Below are positions 32,828-42,333 of a stretch of DNA of 64,000 nt, piece by piece. Every line of letters begins with the position of its first letter. Positions within the stretch are counted from its first letter, which is position 1. The notes below the pieces were generated by a model. That model searched no databases. It was not told where the DNA came from and saw only the letters and a program-made list of their open reading frames with translations. A program made the position numbers and the translations under genes. This stretch comes from OLB7 sp966250335 (GTDB lineage Bacteria; Bacteroidota; Ignavibacteria; OLB7). The stretch spans positions 1 to 64,000 of the forward strand of contig CBINGZ010000004.1 in assembly GCA_966250335.1 (NCBI GenBank), given 5' to 3'.

Positions 32828-34088
32828 TGGAGCACCTGCTCGGGTGGAGATATTCTATATCGCCACGATCTTTCTTGGCCTTCCATTCGTTTCGTGCAGT
32901 GATGCATCACCTCGTTCGGGCGCGGCCCGCGATCCGGAGGCGGCCGCTTCCTTTGCGCCGGGGCTCGACGATGAGGGTGATCTTCCGTCCGACCCCTTCG
33001 ACGCCTTCATGTCAGCCCCGATTCCGCCGGCCGACGGGTTCGACTATCCGGTCGGCGACGCGAACGGGAAGGGGAGCTATGTCGACCGCGCCACGGGGAA
33101 GCGGTTCGACGGCTGGTACGTGGCGACGAAATTCGGAGAACGATACAGTCTGGGGATTCATCCGGGGGAGGACTGGAACGGGTCGGGAGGAGGAGAGACC
33201 GATCTGGGACAGGATGTCCGCGCGATCGCGAACGGCCGGGTGATCCTGGCCGAAGCGTGCGGCCGGAACTGGGGGAACGTGGTGGTGATCGAACACCTCT
33301 TCTACGAGAACAATCGGAGGAAGATCATCCGCTCGCTCTATGCGCATCTGAACACGATAGATGTGAAGAAGGGGGCGATCGTGACCAGACGCGAACGGAT
33401 CGCCACCATCGGTCGTGATCCCGACAAGACATTCCCCGCCCACCTCCACCTTGAACTTCGCTGGGACCCGTCGCTTCCCCCGACCTACTGGCCCTCCTCC
33501 GACGGCAGGGATCTGGAGTGGGTGAAGGAACATTATGCCGACCCGGGCGCCTTCATCGGCGCGCATCGCTCGCTGCCGGTGCCGCAGCAGGAGAAGACCC
33601 TCGTCCTCGTCGACCAGAAGAGCTACAGGATGCGACTCTATCGTAAAGCGAAGCTTGTGGAGGAGATCGACGTCAGCTTCGGGCAGAGCAGGGGGAGGAA
33701 GCGACTTCAGGGGGACAACCGGACGCCGCAGGGGATGTACTTCGTGATCGACAAACGACGCGGGACGTTCGAGGGGGAGTACGGCGGCTATTTCGGCGGC
33801 CACTGGACCAAGATCAACTATCCGAACAGCTACGATGCCGCCTGGGGGAGAGAGAACGGACATATCTCCGCCGAACAGGAACGGGAGATCTCACGCAGGT
33901 GGAACAGTCGGAAAGGGACGCTGGAGGGAACGAAACTCGGCGGCGGCATCGGCTTCCACGGCTGGATCAACGAGTGGGAGAACGACGGGCCGCGCCATCT
34001 CTCATGGGGATGTATCGTACTGCATCTCAGCGATGTCGGCAGGCTCTACGATATGATGCCGGCGGGAACGATGGTCGTGATCTTCTGA
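32817..34088 (+). CDS. M23 metallopeptidase fused to L,D-transpeptidase, lipoprotein
   Basis: A 423-aa lipoprotein (signal ends LPFVSC, Cys27) with two peptidoglycan-active domains. Residues of about 75-250 are an M23 peptidase: HPGEDWN (His115, Asp119) and AHLHLE (His209, His211) provide the zinc and catalytic sites, with YAHL at about 176-179. Residues of about 260-423 are a YkuD L,D-transpeptidase, with TLVLVDQKSYRMRLY at the start and the catalytic FHGW...HLSWGC (His381, Cys399). One chain could therefore both cut peptide cross-links and make L,D links, or attach proteins. The start overlaps the methylase remnant by 11 bases; a GTG near 32844 would also leave a usable lipoprotein signal. 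Confidence 0.85.
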   Translation: MRFNGAPARVEIFYIATIFLGLPFVSCSDASPRSGAARDPEAAASFAPGLDDEGDLPSDPFDAFMSAPIPPADGFDYPVGDANGKGSYVDRATGKRFDGWYVATKFGERYSLGIHPGEDWNGSGGGETDLGQDVRAIANGRVILAEACGRNWGNVVVIEHLFYENNRRKIIRSLYAHLNTIDVKKGAIVTRRERIATIGRDPDKTFPAHLHLELRWDPSLPPTYWPSSDGRDLEWVKEHYADPGAFIGAHRSLPVPQQEKTLVLVDQKSYRMRLYRKAKLVEEIDVSFGQSRGRKRLQGDNRTPQGMYFVIDKRRGTFEGEYGGYFGGHWTKINYPNSYDAAWGRENGHISAEQEREISRRWNSRKGTLEGTKLGGGIGFHGWINEWENDGPRHLSWGCIVLHLSDVGRLYDMMPAGTMVVIF

Positions 34089-34128
34089 TATGAGCGCTTC
34101 TGAAGCGGCAATCCGCGGGGTGCGCCTT

Positions 34129-34164
34129 CCTACTGGAACGATCGCCCCTACTGGAACGATCGCC
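34129..34164. repeat. Perfect 18-bp tandem duplication
   Basis: CCTACTGGAACGATCGCC occurs at 34129-34146 and again at 34147-34164. The second copy contains the stop and last codons (WRSFQ) of the minus-strand gene 34148-34681. The duplication therefore copied the end of the gene into the intergenic space. Confidence 0.9.
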
Positions 34165-34681
34165 AGCCGTGCAGATTCCTGACGTCGATCTCCACCACCG
34201 GATACTTCCCCGAGAGCCGTTCGCGCGACACCCAGTCGACCAGCGACTTCCGCGAGCAGCGATCTTTGGCGATCCTGCCGATGGCGCAGTCGCTTGCGTC
34301 GATGTCGTAGCAGAAATACCACCAGTACGCGGCCGATGAGGCGACCACATGGATCACCGTGCCGAACTCGTGGAAATGGGTGTAGAAGCGGTTGGAGATG
34401 GAGATATATCGTTCGTCCTCTTCCGGGTCGCGCTCGGTGACGACCGAGAGAAGTTCGACGTAGTTGATGAAGCCGTTCAATACGTCGGCCGAGACGAACT
34501 GGAGAAGGGTGCCGGAAGGGAGGATGTCGTCCACCAGGAGCGTGCGGTCGCGATCGTCGATCACCCGCTGGAAGACCGGCCAGCGTCCTTCCATCGCAAG
34601 CACGGCGAGCGGATGGCGCAACGCCGTGCCGGGCACGGGCTGTTCGGGCTTCTGCTCTATCGTGATCGTTCTGCTCTTCAT
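34148..34681 (-). CDS. Hypothetical cytoplasmic protein
   Basis: A 177-aa protein with no signal peptide and no recognised family. It has a globular composition, with two aromatic-rich pieces (NRFYTHFHEF and AAYWWYFCYDIDASDC) and a C-terminal WVSRERLSGKYPVVEIDVRNLHG. TATCTTCC, a near match to the Bacteroidota -7 promoter word, lies on the minus strand at 34714-34721, about 33 bases before the ATG. The gene is convergent with the M23/L,D-transpeptidase gene. Function unknown; coding is supported by its composition and the promoter-like element. Confidence 0.6.
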   Translation of the reverse strand: MKSRTITIEQKPEQPVPGTALRHPLAVLAMEGRWPVFQRVIDDRDRTLLVDDILPSGTLLQFVSADVLNGFINYVELLSVVTERDPEEDERYISISNRFYTHFHEFGTVIHVVASSAAYWWYFCYDIDASDCAIGRIAKDRCSRKSLVDWVSRERLSGKYPVVEIDVRNLHGWRSFQ

Positions 34682-34784
34682 ACGGGTCCCGGTTCCGCCG
34701 TCGATCGGCGGAGGGAAGATAGGGAATCGGACGCTCCCGCGCCGAACTTCCGCTTCTCCGTTCTTACCTGTTAATGTGTCGTCA

Positions 34785-34811
34785 CCGGCCCCCGTCGGGG
34801 ACGAGGGCCGG
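34785..34811 (-). terminator. Weak hairpin after the 365-aa T9SS gene
   Basis: CCGGCCC (34785-34791) pairs with GGGCCGG (34805-34811) with a GC-rich loop, 18 bases beyond the stop at 34830 on the minus strand. Confidence 0.35.
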
Positions 34812-34829
34812 GGGTATCTCCGTAAACGA

Positions 34830-35927
34830 TCAGCGGGTCAGGATCATTCCCTTCGTCTCCGTCGCGTCGTCGACCGTCAGGCGACAGAAGTAGAGTCCCG
34901 CGGGGAACCCGGCCCCCTCCCAGCGCCGTTCGTGATGTCCCGCCTCCATCCGTCCCTCCATCAGCCGTTCCACCTCACGTCCGGAGGCGTCGTAGACGGC
35001 GAGGAGAACCTGCGACGGGTGCTCGAGATCGACGGTGATCGCGGCGCCGGAGGAGAAGGGATTCGGCGAGCTGGCGAACCGCGCGCTGATGCTCCGTCCG
35101 TTTTCGACGCCGGCGGTCAGGTGCTTGAACGCGCTGATCTCCGACGTGGAGTCGAAGCAGCGCGAATGGCTGCCGGTGAAGGTGATCCTGGTCTTCTTCA
35201 GACCGAGGCTCCCGGGGGTGAAGAGCACCGGAATCCGCATCGCCGAGTCGGGGTCGAGTCGCCACGGCATGCCGGGATTGGGGAGGGCGAACCCGGGCTC
35301 GAAGGTGATGGCGGTGGAATCGCCCCCGCTGATCCAGAGTCCCGTCACATCCAGGCGGACACCGCCGGACGACCGGAGAAGGATCGTGTCGCGAAGAGAT
35401 GTTCCGTGGAAGTCGAGCGTGTCGAGCACGATCCCCTCGAACGTTCCCTGGGCGTCGGCCCCGATGCCGGTGAGGATCCCGCCGGTGGTGCTTCCGCCGC
35501 TGAGAGTGATCACCACGGCGCACTCGTAGGAGCGCACCTCCTTCGGTCTGAAGAGGACGAGCTGGTGGACCTTGTGGGTATCCCCCTGCTCGGCCGGCCT
35601 GATCACCGTCCCTTTTTCGATCGTCGTTGCCGGATCGATATCGTCCAGCGCGAAGTAGCCGGCATCGGCGTCGGGGCCGACGAGCTCCAGCGATTCGATC
35701 TTCAGGCTCTGGTTGCCGTCGTTCAGCACCGTGACGAGCCCGTCGTATTCGTTGATGCTCCTGTTCTTCGTACACTCGTTGTACGATGTAACCTGCCGTC
35801 TCCCCCAATCCACTCCGATGATCACCGCGTTCGGCTGCGCGCTCAGCTCGAGCGCGGCGGCCATCATCAGGACAAGCGCGACCGGAACGGTCCGCAGCGG
35901 TGCGTAGAAAGTCGAAATACGATCCAT
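34830..35927 (-). CDS. Short T9SS-sorted protein with ASH/Ig-like repeats
   Basis: A 365-aa exported protein (signal ends near ALELSAQ). The middle holds two Ig-like or ASPM-SPD2-Hydin-like units with patterns such as VTVLNDGNQSLKIESLEL and LDTLDFHGTSLRDTI, the kind of repeats also found in the C-terminal halves of the five large paralogues downstream in coordinate. The last 90 residues are a T9SS type A domain: FASSPNPFSSGAAITVDL, YDASGREVERL, FPAGLYFCRLTV. It lacks the IgGFc-binding-like region, so it may be a satellite of that array or an independent protein. It is transcribed in the same direction as the array and lies at its 3' end. Confidence 0.8.
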   Translation of the reverse strand: MDRISTFYAPLRTVPVALVLMMAAALELSAQPNAVIIGVDWGRRQVTSYNECTKNRSINEYDGLVTVLNDGNQSLKIESLELVGPDADAGYFALDDIDPATTIEKGTVIRPAEQGDTHKVHQLVLFRPKEVRSYECAVVITLSGGSTTGGILTGIGADAQGTFEGIVLDTLDFHGTSLRDTILLRSSGGVRLDVTGLWISGGDSTAITFEPGFALPNPGMPWRLDPDSAMRIPVLFTPGSLGLKKTRITFTGSHSRCFDSTSEISAFKHLTAGVENGRSISARFASSPNPFSSGAAITVDLEHPSQVLLAVYDASGREVERLMEGRMEAGHHERRWEGAGFPAGLYFCRLTVDDATETKGMILTR

Positions 35928-36084
35928 TGCTCCGGAGAAATGAAACCTGTGAAGTGAGAACTGTGAACGCCGCCGGCATGACGATGGACCGTTCGGGCCG
36001 GCGACACCGATCAGGAATGTAGGAGGAGGAGAGCCATGTTACTGCGAATCGCGCACATGACCAAGACCGAAAGGGTGGTAAATC

Positions 36085-36120
36085 GAAAGGGACGGAGAGA
36101 AGCTTCCCCCCGTCCCTTTC
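36085..36120 (-). terminator. Hairpin after array gene 1
   Basis: GAAAGGGACGG (36085-36095) pairs with CCGTCCCTTTC (36110-36120), an 11-bp stem 29 bases beyond the stop at 36149 on the minus strand. It is followed by only a short T-rich tail. Confidence 0.6.
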
Positions 36121-36148
36121 CGTTTCCCGGGATATGATCCCCTGTTCC

Positions 36149-39019
36149 CTATCTCCGCAGCACCATCGTCAGGGCGCCCGCCCAGGCGCCCGAGGTGATC
36201 CGGCAGTAGTAGGTTCCGGAGGGGAGTCCGGCCGCGTCCCAGCGGACCGAATGTTCCCCCGCCTCCATCGTCCCGTTCACCAGCGACGCCACCCTGACCC
36301 CCAGGCCGTCGTAGATCTCCACGACCGTGGTCCCCCCCTCCCCGAGCGTGAACCGGATATCGGTCGCCCCGTTGAACGGGTTGGGATCGTTGCCGGCGAT
36401 CGAGTATCCCTCGACCGGAGCCGACATCGCGTGGACCCCGAGCTGCACCGGAGCCCCGACCACCCTGGCGGTCCAGACCGCGCTGTCGGAGCAGTAGCTG
36501 GTGGAGCCCGCGACCCTGGCGACCGTCGTGTGAAGTCCGGTGTCCCGGGCGGTGAAGGTGACGTAGATGTAGACGCATCCGTTCATCGCCAGCGATGAAC
36601 CGCGCAGACGGGCCAGCTCCTCGTCGGAGACGCTGAAGTCCTCATCCTTCCAGTTCAGCACGTGGCCTCCCCCGGCGGGACCGGGGAACCGGAGGGTGTC
36701 CCCTCCCTGATTGCAGACGCTGAACGTCACGGTCTTGACCGCCCCGACCTCGAGCGGCGCGCCGAAATCGATGTCGCCGATCGAGATGCAGGGGGCGGAG
36801 GTGATCGCCGTCACCGGCAGGCGGAAGCTGCTGCAGGAGGTCTCGACGACCACCGTGTCGCTGTACGAGGTGTTGTTGATCGTCGCGTTCATCGTCACGT
36901 CGAGCCTGAGCGATCCCCCCGGCTCGATCGTTCCGGTGGTTTCCTGCGCGATCGAGAAGCCCCGCTTGCCGTTCGCCATCCTGACGTTGGTGACGTTCAG
37001 CGGACGAGTCAGCGGATTGCTGATCGTCAGCCGCCGTGTCGTGCTGCTGGAATCGGGCATCACCTTGCCGAACTCGAGAGTTCCGGCGGGGGAGGTCTCG
37101 ATCCTGTCGGCGATGCGGCTCACCGGGATCTCCCACATCTTTCCGGTGCGATCACGCACCACGAGTGTGGCCGAGAGATCCTTCCTCGGGTCCTGGGCCA
37201 CGACATCCATCTCGGCCGAGCCCATTCCCACCACGTCGAGAGCGTTTCGCGGGTTCGCCATCGCAAGCCGGGCGTTGACGGCATCGGCAAGAAGAACCGA
37301 CCGGAGTCCGGACGGATTGCCGTTGACCGCGCGCATCTTCACGTTGAAGCCGTTGCAGTTCGGGGTCACATCGAAGGCGAAGGTATCGGGCGCGGCCAGG
37401 ACCTTCCGCATCGGAGCCAGCGGGTATCCGTAGGAGAGCGCCGTCCGCTCGTAGTATGCGCCGGGGCTCGAGGGGGTCGATCCCGATTTGAACGACTCGA
37501 AGCCTTCCACCAGCCCGTAGACATGCCCGCTGAACTTCGCGTCGTAATCGCCGCGCAGATAGTAGCGGACGCCGGGGGTGACCGTCATCGTCCCCCAGAC
37601 CAGATCGGTCCCGGGAATTGCGCCGTGATTGAAGACGAAGCGCCGCTCCGGATCTGCGCCGACGCCGACGTAGACGTTATCCGCGTTGAAGGCGTCGGTG
37701 ACCACGTTGACGAAGTGGAGCATGTCGGTCGGGTAGGGCTCGCTGTAGATCGGGGCGAACCCGACCCACTGTTCCCTGGGGGTGAGATCGACCATGTAGG
37801 TGCTCACCGCCTCATACCCGGCGGAGGTGATCTGTCCCCAGCGTGAGGACTTGTTCACGAACTTGACGGCGGAGTTGGAGTTCATCGCAACCTGCGCCGG
37901 TTTGTCGGTCGTGATCCGCACCGCCTGCGCCGCTCCCATGATCCGCAGCTCGTTGAAGTTGCCGTCCGGCACCGTGAACTGGCTCTCGCTCCCGTTGCTC
38001 GCCATCTTGTAGGTGCCGCTCGTCGTCCCCTGTGTCGATCCGTAGACGCGGATATATTCGGAGGTCCGTTTCCCGTCCAGGTTCTCCCCCGTCGTCCCCA
38101 TGATCCTGTAGTCGTCCCAGGTCGGCAGGTAGACGAACTCCCGTCCGTGCTGATCGGTGGGGGCGAGCGCCTCCACCATCATATTCTTGAAGGAATTCTT
38201 GGAGATGCCGCCGTTGTAGTCGGTCACCTGGGAGCGTGTGTTTCCGCTGACCACGGCGATCGGCTTGTTGGCGGTGATGATCGATCCGCCGAAATCGGGC
38301 TGGTATCCCCCCGCCGCCTTGGCGCTGGTATCGACGAAGCTGTGGATGATGAACGCCTCCCCCGCCGAGAGCTCGATCGTGAGCGGATATTCCCCGGAGG
38401 GCTCGCCGTTGACCGTGTAGAGGACCGAGGTGCTGTCGTAGGCGGCGATCACCATGAACTCGGAGGGAGCGGCGGCAGGCTTCTTCGTCGCCTTGGTGCG
38501 CGCCACCGTGATGTCGGTGACGATCTCACCCGGCAGCGATTCGGTGTAGTATTTCGTCCCCCACGCCTCCACCGGCAGCGGGCTCCACGCCTCGGCGCCG
38601 AACTTCGTTGCCATGTAGCAGGTGACGAGGAAGGGATACTTCCCCTCCAGCCTGAAGGTGTTCCGCGAGGGTTGACCGGCGACGTTGACGACGGTGGCGG
38701 CCAGTCTGGAAACGTCGACCGATGTGACCACCCCGGGCACCACGAACGACTTCATGACCGCCCCGGAACCGGAGGTGATCACCACCGAATCGGCAACCGC
38801 GGAGTAGAGAAAGAGGAAGAATCGGTCCTCCATCAACCACGCGTTCTTCGTGTCGTTGATGTTGGAGGTCGTGTCTGGGAATGCGACGATGTACGTGCGT
38901 CCCCCCTGGTACTCGTCGAAGGCGAGCGACGGTTGCGGGACCTGCGCAAGGGCCCCCGTCGTTATTGCCGCGACCAGCACAAGCAGCGTCAGCAGACGGC
39001 GATGTGACGATTGCATCAT
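36149..39019 (-). CDS. IgGFc-binding-like T9SS surface protein, array copy 1
   Basis: A 956-aa exported protein from the ATG pair at 39019/39016; the signal peptide ends AITTGALAQ. The N-terminal two thirds match the IgGFc-binding-protein N-terminal region found in many Bacteroidota: TYIVAFPDTT, FLVTCYMATKFGAEAWSPLP, ITANKPIAVVSGNTRSQV, APTDQHGREFVYLPTWDD, FNHGAIPGTDLVWGTM. Two Ig/ASH-like repeats follow (LEFGKVMPDSSSTTRRLTI; IDFGAPLEVGAVKTVTF) with conserved Cys residues. A T9SS domain closes the chain (NDPNPFNGATDIRF, LPSGTYYCRITSG). The frame is open to 39262 but that part is not leader-like. Binding or adhesion is likely; IgG binding itself is not implied. Confidence 0.85.
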   Translation of the reverse strand: MMQSSHRRLLTLLVLVAAITTGALAQVPQPSLAFDEYQGGRTYIVAFPDTTSNINDTKNAWLMEDRFFLFLYSAVADSVVITSGSGAVMKSFVVPGVVTSVDVSRLAATVVNVAGQPSRNTFRLEGKYPFLVTCYMATKFGAEAWSPLPVEAWGTKYYTESLPGEIVTDITVARTKATKKPAAAPSEFMVIAAYDSTSVLYTVNGEPSGEYPLTIELSAGEAFIIHSFVDTSAKAAGGYQPDFGGSIITANKPIAVVSGNTRSQVTDYNGGISKNSFKNMMVEALAPTDQHGREFVYLPTWDDYRIMGTTGENLDGKRTSEYIRVYGSTQGTTSGTYKMASNGSESQFTVPDGNFNELRIMGAAQAVRITTDKPAQVAMNSNSAVKFVNKSSRWGQITSAGYEAVSTYMVDLTPREQWVGFAPIYSEPYPTDMLHFVNVVTDAFNADNVYVGVGADPERRFVFNHGAIPGTDLVWGTMTVTPGVRYYLRGDYDAKFSGHVYGLVEGFESFKSGSTPSSPGAYYERTALSYGYPLAPMRKVLAAPDTFAFDVTPNCNGFNVKMRAVNGNPSGLRSVLLADAVNARLAMANPRNALDVVGMGSAEMDVVAQDPRKDLSATLVVRDRTGKMWEIPVSRIADRIETSPAGTLEFGKVMPDSSSTTRRLTISNPLTRPLNVTNVRMANGKRGFSIAQETTGTIEPGGSLRLDVTMNATINNTSYSDTVVVETSCSSFRLPVTAITSAPCISIGDIDFGAPLEVGAVKTVTFSVCNQGGDTLRFPGPAGGGHVLNWKDEDFSVSDEELARLRGSSLAMNGCVYIYVTFTARDTGLHTTVARVAGSTSYCSDSAVWTARVVGAPVQLGVHAMSAPVEGYSIAGNDPNPFNGATDIRFTLGEGGTTVVEIYDGLGVRVASLVNGTMEAGEHSVRWDAAGLPSGTYYCRITSGAWAGALTMVLRR

Positions 39020-39402
39020 TGCAGCCGAATGATTTATTGAAAAAAATGCGTCGAATATCCTGGATGGGATTACGAGTGGGCGCGGCGCCTGCGGCGGCGA
39101 TGAAGGTGGGGTGGTGCTCATCGACGCCCGAGGTTCGGTCGGGAAGACCTGATATGTCCGAAACAGAGTGTCGAGTTCGAAGACGGAAGGGGGGTGAAGC
39201 GGTCCGGCGGAAGCGGTTCGTTCCCTGCTCCTCGGACCCTGCACACCGTCATCTCTCGACACGGCTTCTGCACAATGTTAACGAACGATAATCCGAAAAC
39301 ATCACAGTCGGTGACTGTACGGTTTCGGATGATCCCCTGGGGAGGGAAAAGGTAACGGGGGGAAGGAGGAACCGGCGGCGTCGATAACGCCGCCGGATTC
39401 GG
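39020..39402 (-). other. Intergenic region between array copies 1 and 2
   Basis: This 383-base spacer holds the 3' hairpin of copy 2 (39372-39396) and the unidentified promoter of copy 1. The minus-strand frame of copy 1 happens to stay open to 39262, but it encodes a Pro/Arg-rich peptide with no leader character. Nothing else is recognised. Confidence 0.5.
39372..39396 (-). terminator. Hairpin after array copy 2
   Basis: CCGGCGGCGT (39372-39381) pairs with ACGCCGCCGG (39387-39396), with a 5-base loop, just six bases beyond the stop at 39403. Confidence 0.6.
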
Positions 39403-42264
39403 TCATCGTATGATCACCAGAACCAGGCCGGCCTTCCAGTCGCCGGAGGTCACGGTGCAGAAATAGCGGCCGGAAGGGTGTTCGGACGAACGCCAGAGGG
39501 CCCGGTGGTCCCCCGCCTCCAGCTCGGCGTCGAGAAGCGTCTCGACCTCCCGGCCCGAGGCGTCGTGGATCGTGACGACGGTCCGGCCCGGCTTTCCGAG
39601 CGAGAAACGGATCTCCGATCGGTCGGTCATCGGGTTCGGCTCGGCTCCCTGAAGAGCGTATCCGCTCAGCTCGGGAGCGTTCGGGGCGGCGCTTGCGGTG
39701 TCGGAGATCACCGTGGCGGTCCAGAGGGAGCTGTCGACGCAGTCGACCGAGTTCGTCGTGAAGCGGGCCGTCGCCTCCGTCGGTCCCAGCTCGTCGCCGA
39801 GTCCGTCGGGGGCGAACCGGATATCGACGGTGATACATTCCCCCGGCTCGAGTCGCGCATTCACGATCCTGCTCCGGTCGGTCTGGGAGATCATGAAGGC
39901 ATCCCCGAGCCACGCCATCGCGTTGCCGTCGGTGTCGTCGAACCGGAGGGTGCCGGTCCCCTGGTTGCAGAGCCGGAGCTGTCTGATCTCGGTCTTCGAT
40001 TCCCGGACCTTGCCGAAATCGAGATCGTTGACGCTGAGGCAGGGGGATGCCGTGTACGCCTGGAGCGGCAGGGTGATCCTTCCGCATTCCAGGTTCACAC
40101 GGAGTGTGTCGGTATGCAGGCTGTCATCCTGCAGCGCCCCGAAGCATATCCGCGCCGTGACGAGCCCGCCCGGTGGAAGAGTGGCCGGGAGGATCGGAAT
40201 CGTGGAGATCACCCTGAACCCGCTGTTCCCGGACGCAAGGCTTCCGGAGACAAGGTCGGCGCCGGTAACCGTGACGTTCCGGTCGAGGGGGTTGATCGCC
40301 GTCACCTCCTGCACGACGCAGCCGGTGTCGGGAGCGATCTGCCCGAAATCGAGCATCAGGGAAGGAGCGACGGCAACGCTGTCGGGCGAACAGTTAAAGG
40401 GAATTCTCATGGTCCGTCCCGTCCGATCGGTGATTCTGAGGACAGTCTGGGTGCGCTTCGCCGGAATGCTCGGCGCGATCCGGACCGTGGCCCCGTGGGC
40501 GCCGAGAACGTCCGTCGGGCCCGACGGCGCCTCGAAGAGGAGATCGGCGTTGACCGATCCTTCCTCAAGGGTGATCGACTGAAGACCTGTCGCGCTCTTC
40601 CCCACCACCTCGATCCGGGCGGTCAGGCCGCAGCAGGAGGTCGTGTCGAGCGAGACGGCGATCGAATCGCCCGACCCGAGAATCCGTCGCCGGGGGGCGA
40701 GCGGATAGCCGTAGGCGTGCCCCATGCGCTCCTCGTACTCCGGCTCCGACGTGATCGGCCGCCATGCCTCCACTCCCTTCAGATCTCCGTAGACGAACCC
40801 GCCGAAGGTCACCGTGCTGTCGGTCGACCGGATATAATAATCGGCGCCGGGGGTAAGTTTCAGCCAGCCCCACGCCAGGCCGGGTCCGCCGATCTTTCCG
40901 CCGTTGAACTGGAACGGGGTTTCATTTCCCTCCTTGTCGCCGATGACGATCTTGCCGACATCATTCTCGTCGGTCACTACGTTGACGTAGTGTTCCGCCC
41001 CGGTCGGTGTTTCCGGCACGAAGATCGGGGCGAAGGTGGTCCACTGCTCTATCGGGGTCATCTCCACCGAGAAGCCTCCCCATACGTCGTAGCTCGACCC
41101 GGTCTTCCCGCCGCTGTAGGTAACCGTGCCGTTGAACCTGCTGACCGCCGGAGAGTTGAGCACCGCCATGACGGGGTACTCGGCGTTATAGTAGCGCGGC
41201 AGCGCGGTGTCGTTGGGGTTGTCGAGGAAGCTTCTGTTCACCACACCGAACTCGATACTGTTGCCGGCCGCGTCGATGGTGTAGTATCCCTCTCTGAAGT
41301 CGGCCGAGGTGCCGTAGAGGCGGACGAGTTCCGAAATCCTCCGTCCGTCGGCCGAGCCGTTCTGCTGGCGGCCGTCCATCGTCGGCAGGTAGACGAACTC
41401 GCGTCCGTGCTGCTCGGCGGGGGCGATCCATTCGAACGCCGCGTTCTTCATGGCGTTGCCGGTGATCCCGCGGAGCGTGTCGATCGTCGATGTTCTGGCG
41501 TTGCCGGTCAGGACGCCGATCGGCTTGTCGGCCGTGATATAGCTTCCTCCAAGATCGACCTGCTTATCCAGCGTGGTGTCGACCAGGCTCTGGACCTGGA
41601 ACGCCTCCCCCGCGCTCAGCAGCACCATCAGGGTGTTCGTGTAGTTCGCCAGGGTTCCGTTCGGGAAGATCCTCACCAGTGTGCTGTCCTGGGCGGCGAT
41701 CACGACGATCTGGCCGCCGGCCGGCACCTCTCTGCTGTTCGGGCCTGTCGTTCCGCCGTTCCTGTAATCCCGGACCGTGGCGCCGGGTCGGGCGGCGGTG
41801 TAATATTCGGTCCCCCACGTGGAGACCGGGAGCGGAGCCCAGGCCTCGGTGCCGAACCGCGTGTGCATGTAGCAGTAGAGAACGATCGGTTCCTTCGAGG
41901 TGACGCTGTAGACGCCGTCGTAGGGGGTTCCCAGGTCGCGTGGAATGGGAGGGGGGAAGAGACGGATCTCCTTGAACACCCCCCCCTCCAGCTCGTAATC
42001 GGTCGCGGGGTCGGTCCCCTGAACGACGGTCACGTTGTTGTCGACGGGGGAGTAGATATAGAGGCTGTAGGTTTCCTGGCTCGTCTCACTGAATCGTGGA
42101 TCGATTCTGTTGACCGTCGTGTCCGGAAACACGATCAGATATCGCCGGCCCGACGAAAACGGGTCGAGTTGCTGCGCCTCGGATCGGGAGAAGAATGCAG
42201 GAAGAAGCAGGGCAAGCAGGAGAAAAAGTCGCCCGCCCGGGACGCATCGGGTAGAAGGGAACAT
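39403..42264 (-). CDS. IgGFc-binding-like T9SS surface protein, array copy 2
   Basis: A 953-aa exported protein; the signal ends PAFFSRSEAQ. It has the same order as its neighbours: RRYLIVFPDTT, IVLYCYMHTRFGTEAWAPLPV, ITADKPIGVLTGNART, APAEQHGREFVYLPTMD, and YGYPLAP before two ASH-like units (LDFGQIAPDTGCVVQEVT, LDFGKVRESKTEIRQLRL). The C-terminal domain reads AEPNPMTDRSEIRFSLG...PSGRYFCTVTSG. It diverges most in the middle, where the DKPAQ..MNS block is replaced by EYPVMAVLNSPAVSRF. TACCTTTG on the minus strand at 42334-42341 is a promoter candidate 70 bases upstream. Surface binding is inferred from family and sorting domain. Confidence 0.85.
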   Translation of the reverse strand: MFPSTRCVPGGRLFLLLALLLPAFFSRSEAQQLDPFSSGRRYLIVFPDTTVNRIDPRFSETSQETYSLYIYSPVDNNVTVVQGTDPATDYELEGGVFKEIRLFPPPIPRDLGTPYDGVYSVTSKEPIVLYCYMHTRFGTEAWAPLPVSTWGTEYYTAARPGATVRDYRNGGTTGPNSREVPAGGQIVVIAAQDSTLVRIFPNGTLANYTNTLMVLLSAGEAFQVQSLVDTTLDKQVDLGGSYITADKPIGVLTGNARTSTIDTLRGITGNAMKNAAFEWIAPAEQHGREFVYLPTMDGRQQNGSADGRRISELVRLYGTSADFREGYYTIDAAGNSIEFGVVNRSFLDNPNDTALPRYYNAEYPVMAVLNSPAVSRFNGTVTYSGGKTGSSYDVWGGFSVEMTPIEQWTTFAPIFVPETPTGAEHYVNVVTDENDVGKIVIGDKEGNETPFQFNGGKIGGPGLAWGWLKLTPGADYYIRSTDSTVTFGGFVYGDLKGVEAWRPITSEPEYEERMGHAYGYPLAPRRRILGSGDSIAVSLDTTSCCGLTARIEVVGKSATGLQSITLEEGSVNADLLFEAPSGPTDVLGAHGATVRIAPSIPAKRTQTVLRITDRTGRTMRIPFNCSPDSVAVAPSLMLDFGQIAPDTGCVVQEVTAINPLDRNVTVTGADLVSGSLASGNSGFRVISTIPILPATLPPGGLVTARICFGALQDDSLHTDTLRVNLECGRITLPLQAYTASPCLSVNDLDFGKVRESKTEIRQLRLCNQGTGTLRFDDTDGNAMAWLGDAFMISQTDRSRIVNARLEPGECITVDIRFAPDGLGDELGPTEATARFTTNSVDCVDSSLWTATVISDTASAAPNAPELSGYALQGAEPNPMTDRSEIRFSLGKPGRTVVTIHDASGREVETLLDAELEAGDHRALWRSSEHPSGRYFCTVTSGDWKAGLVLVIIR

Positions 42265-42333
42265 GGAGTAGCTGGAAATGGTTCAGAGCATGGAGATCCA
42301 ACACACGTGAAGGAAGGCATCATCGGCACGAGA

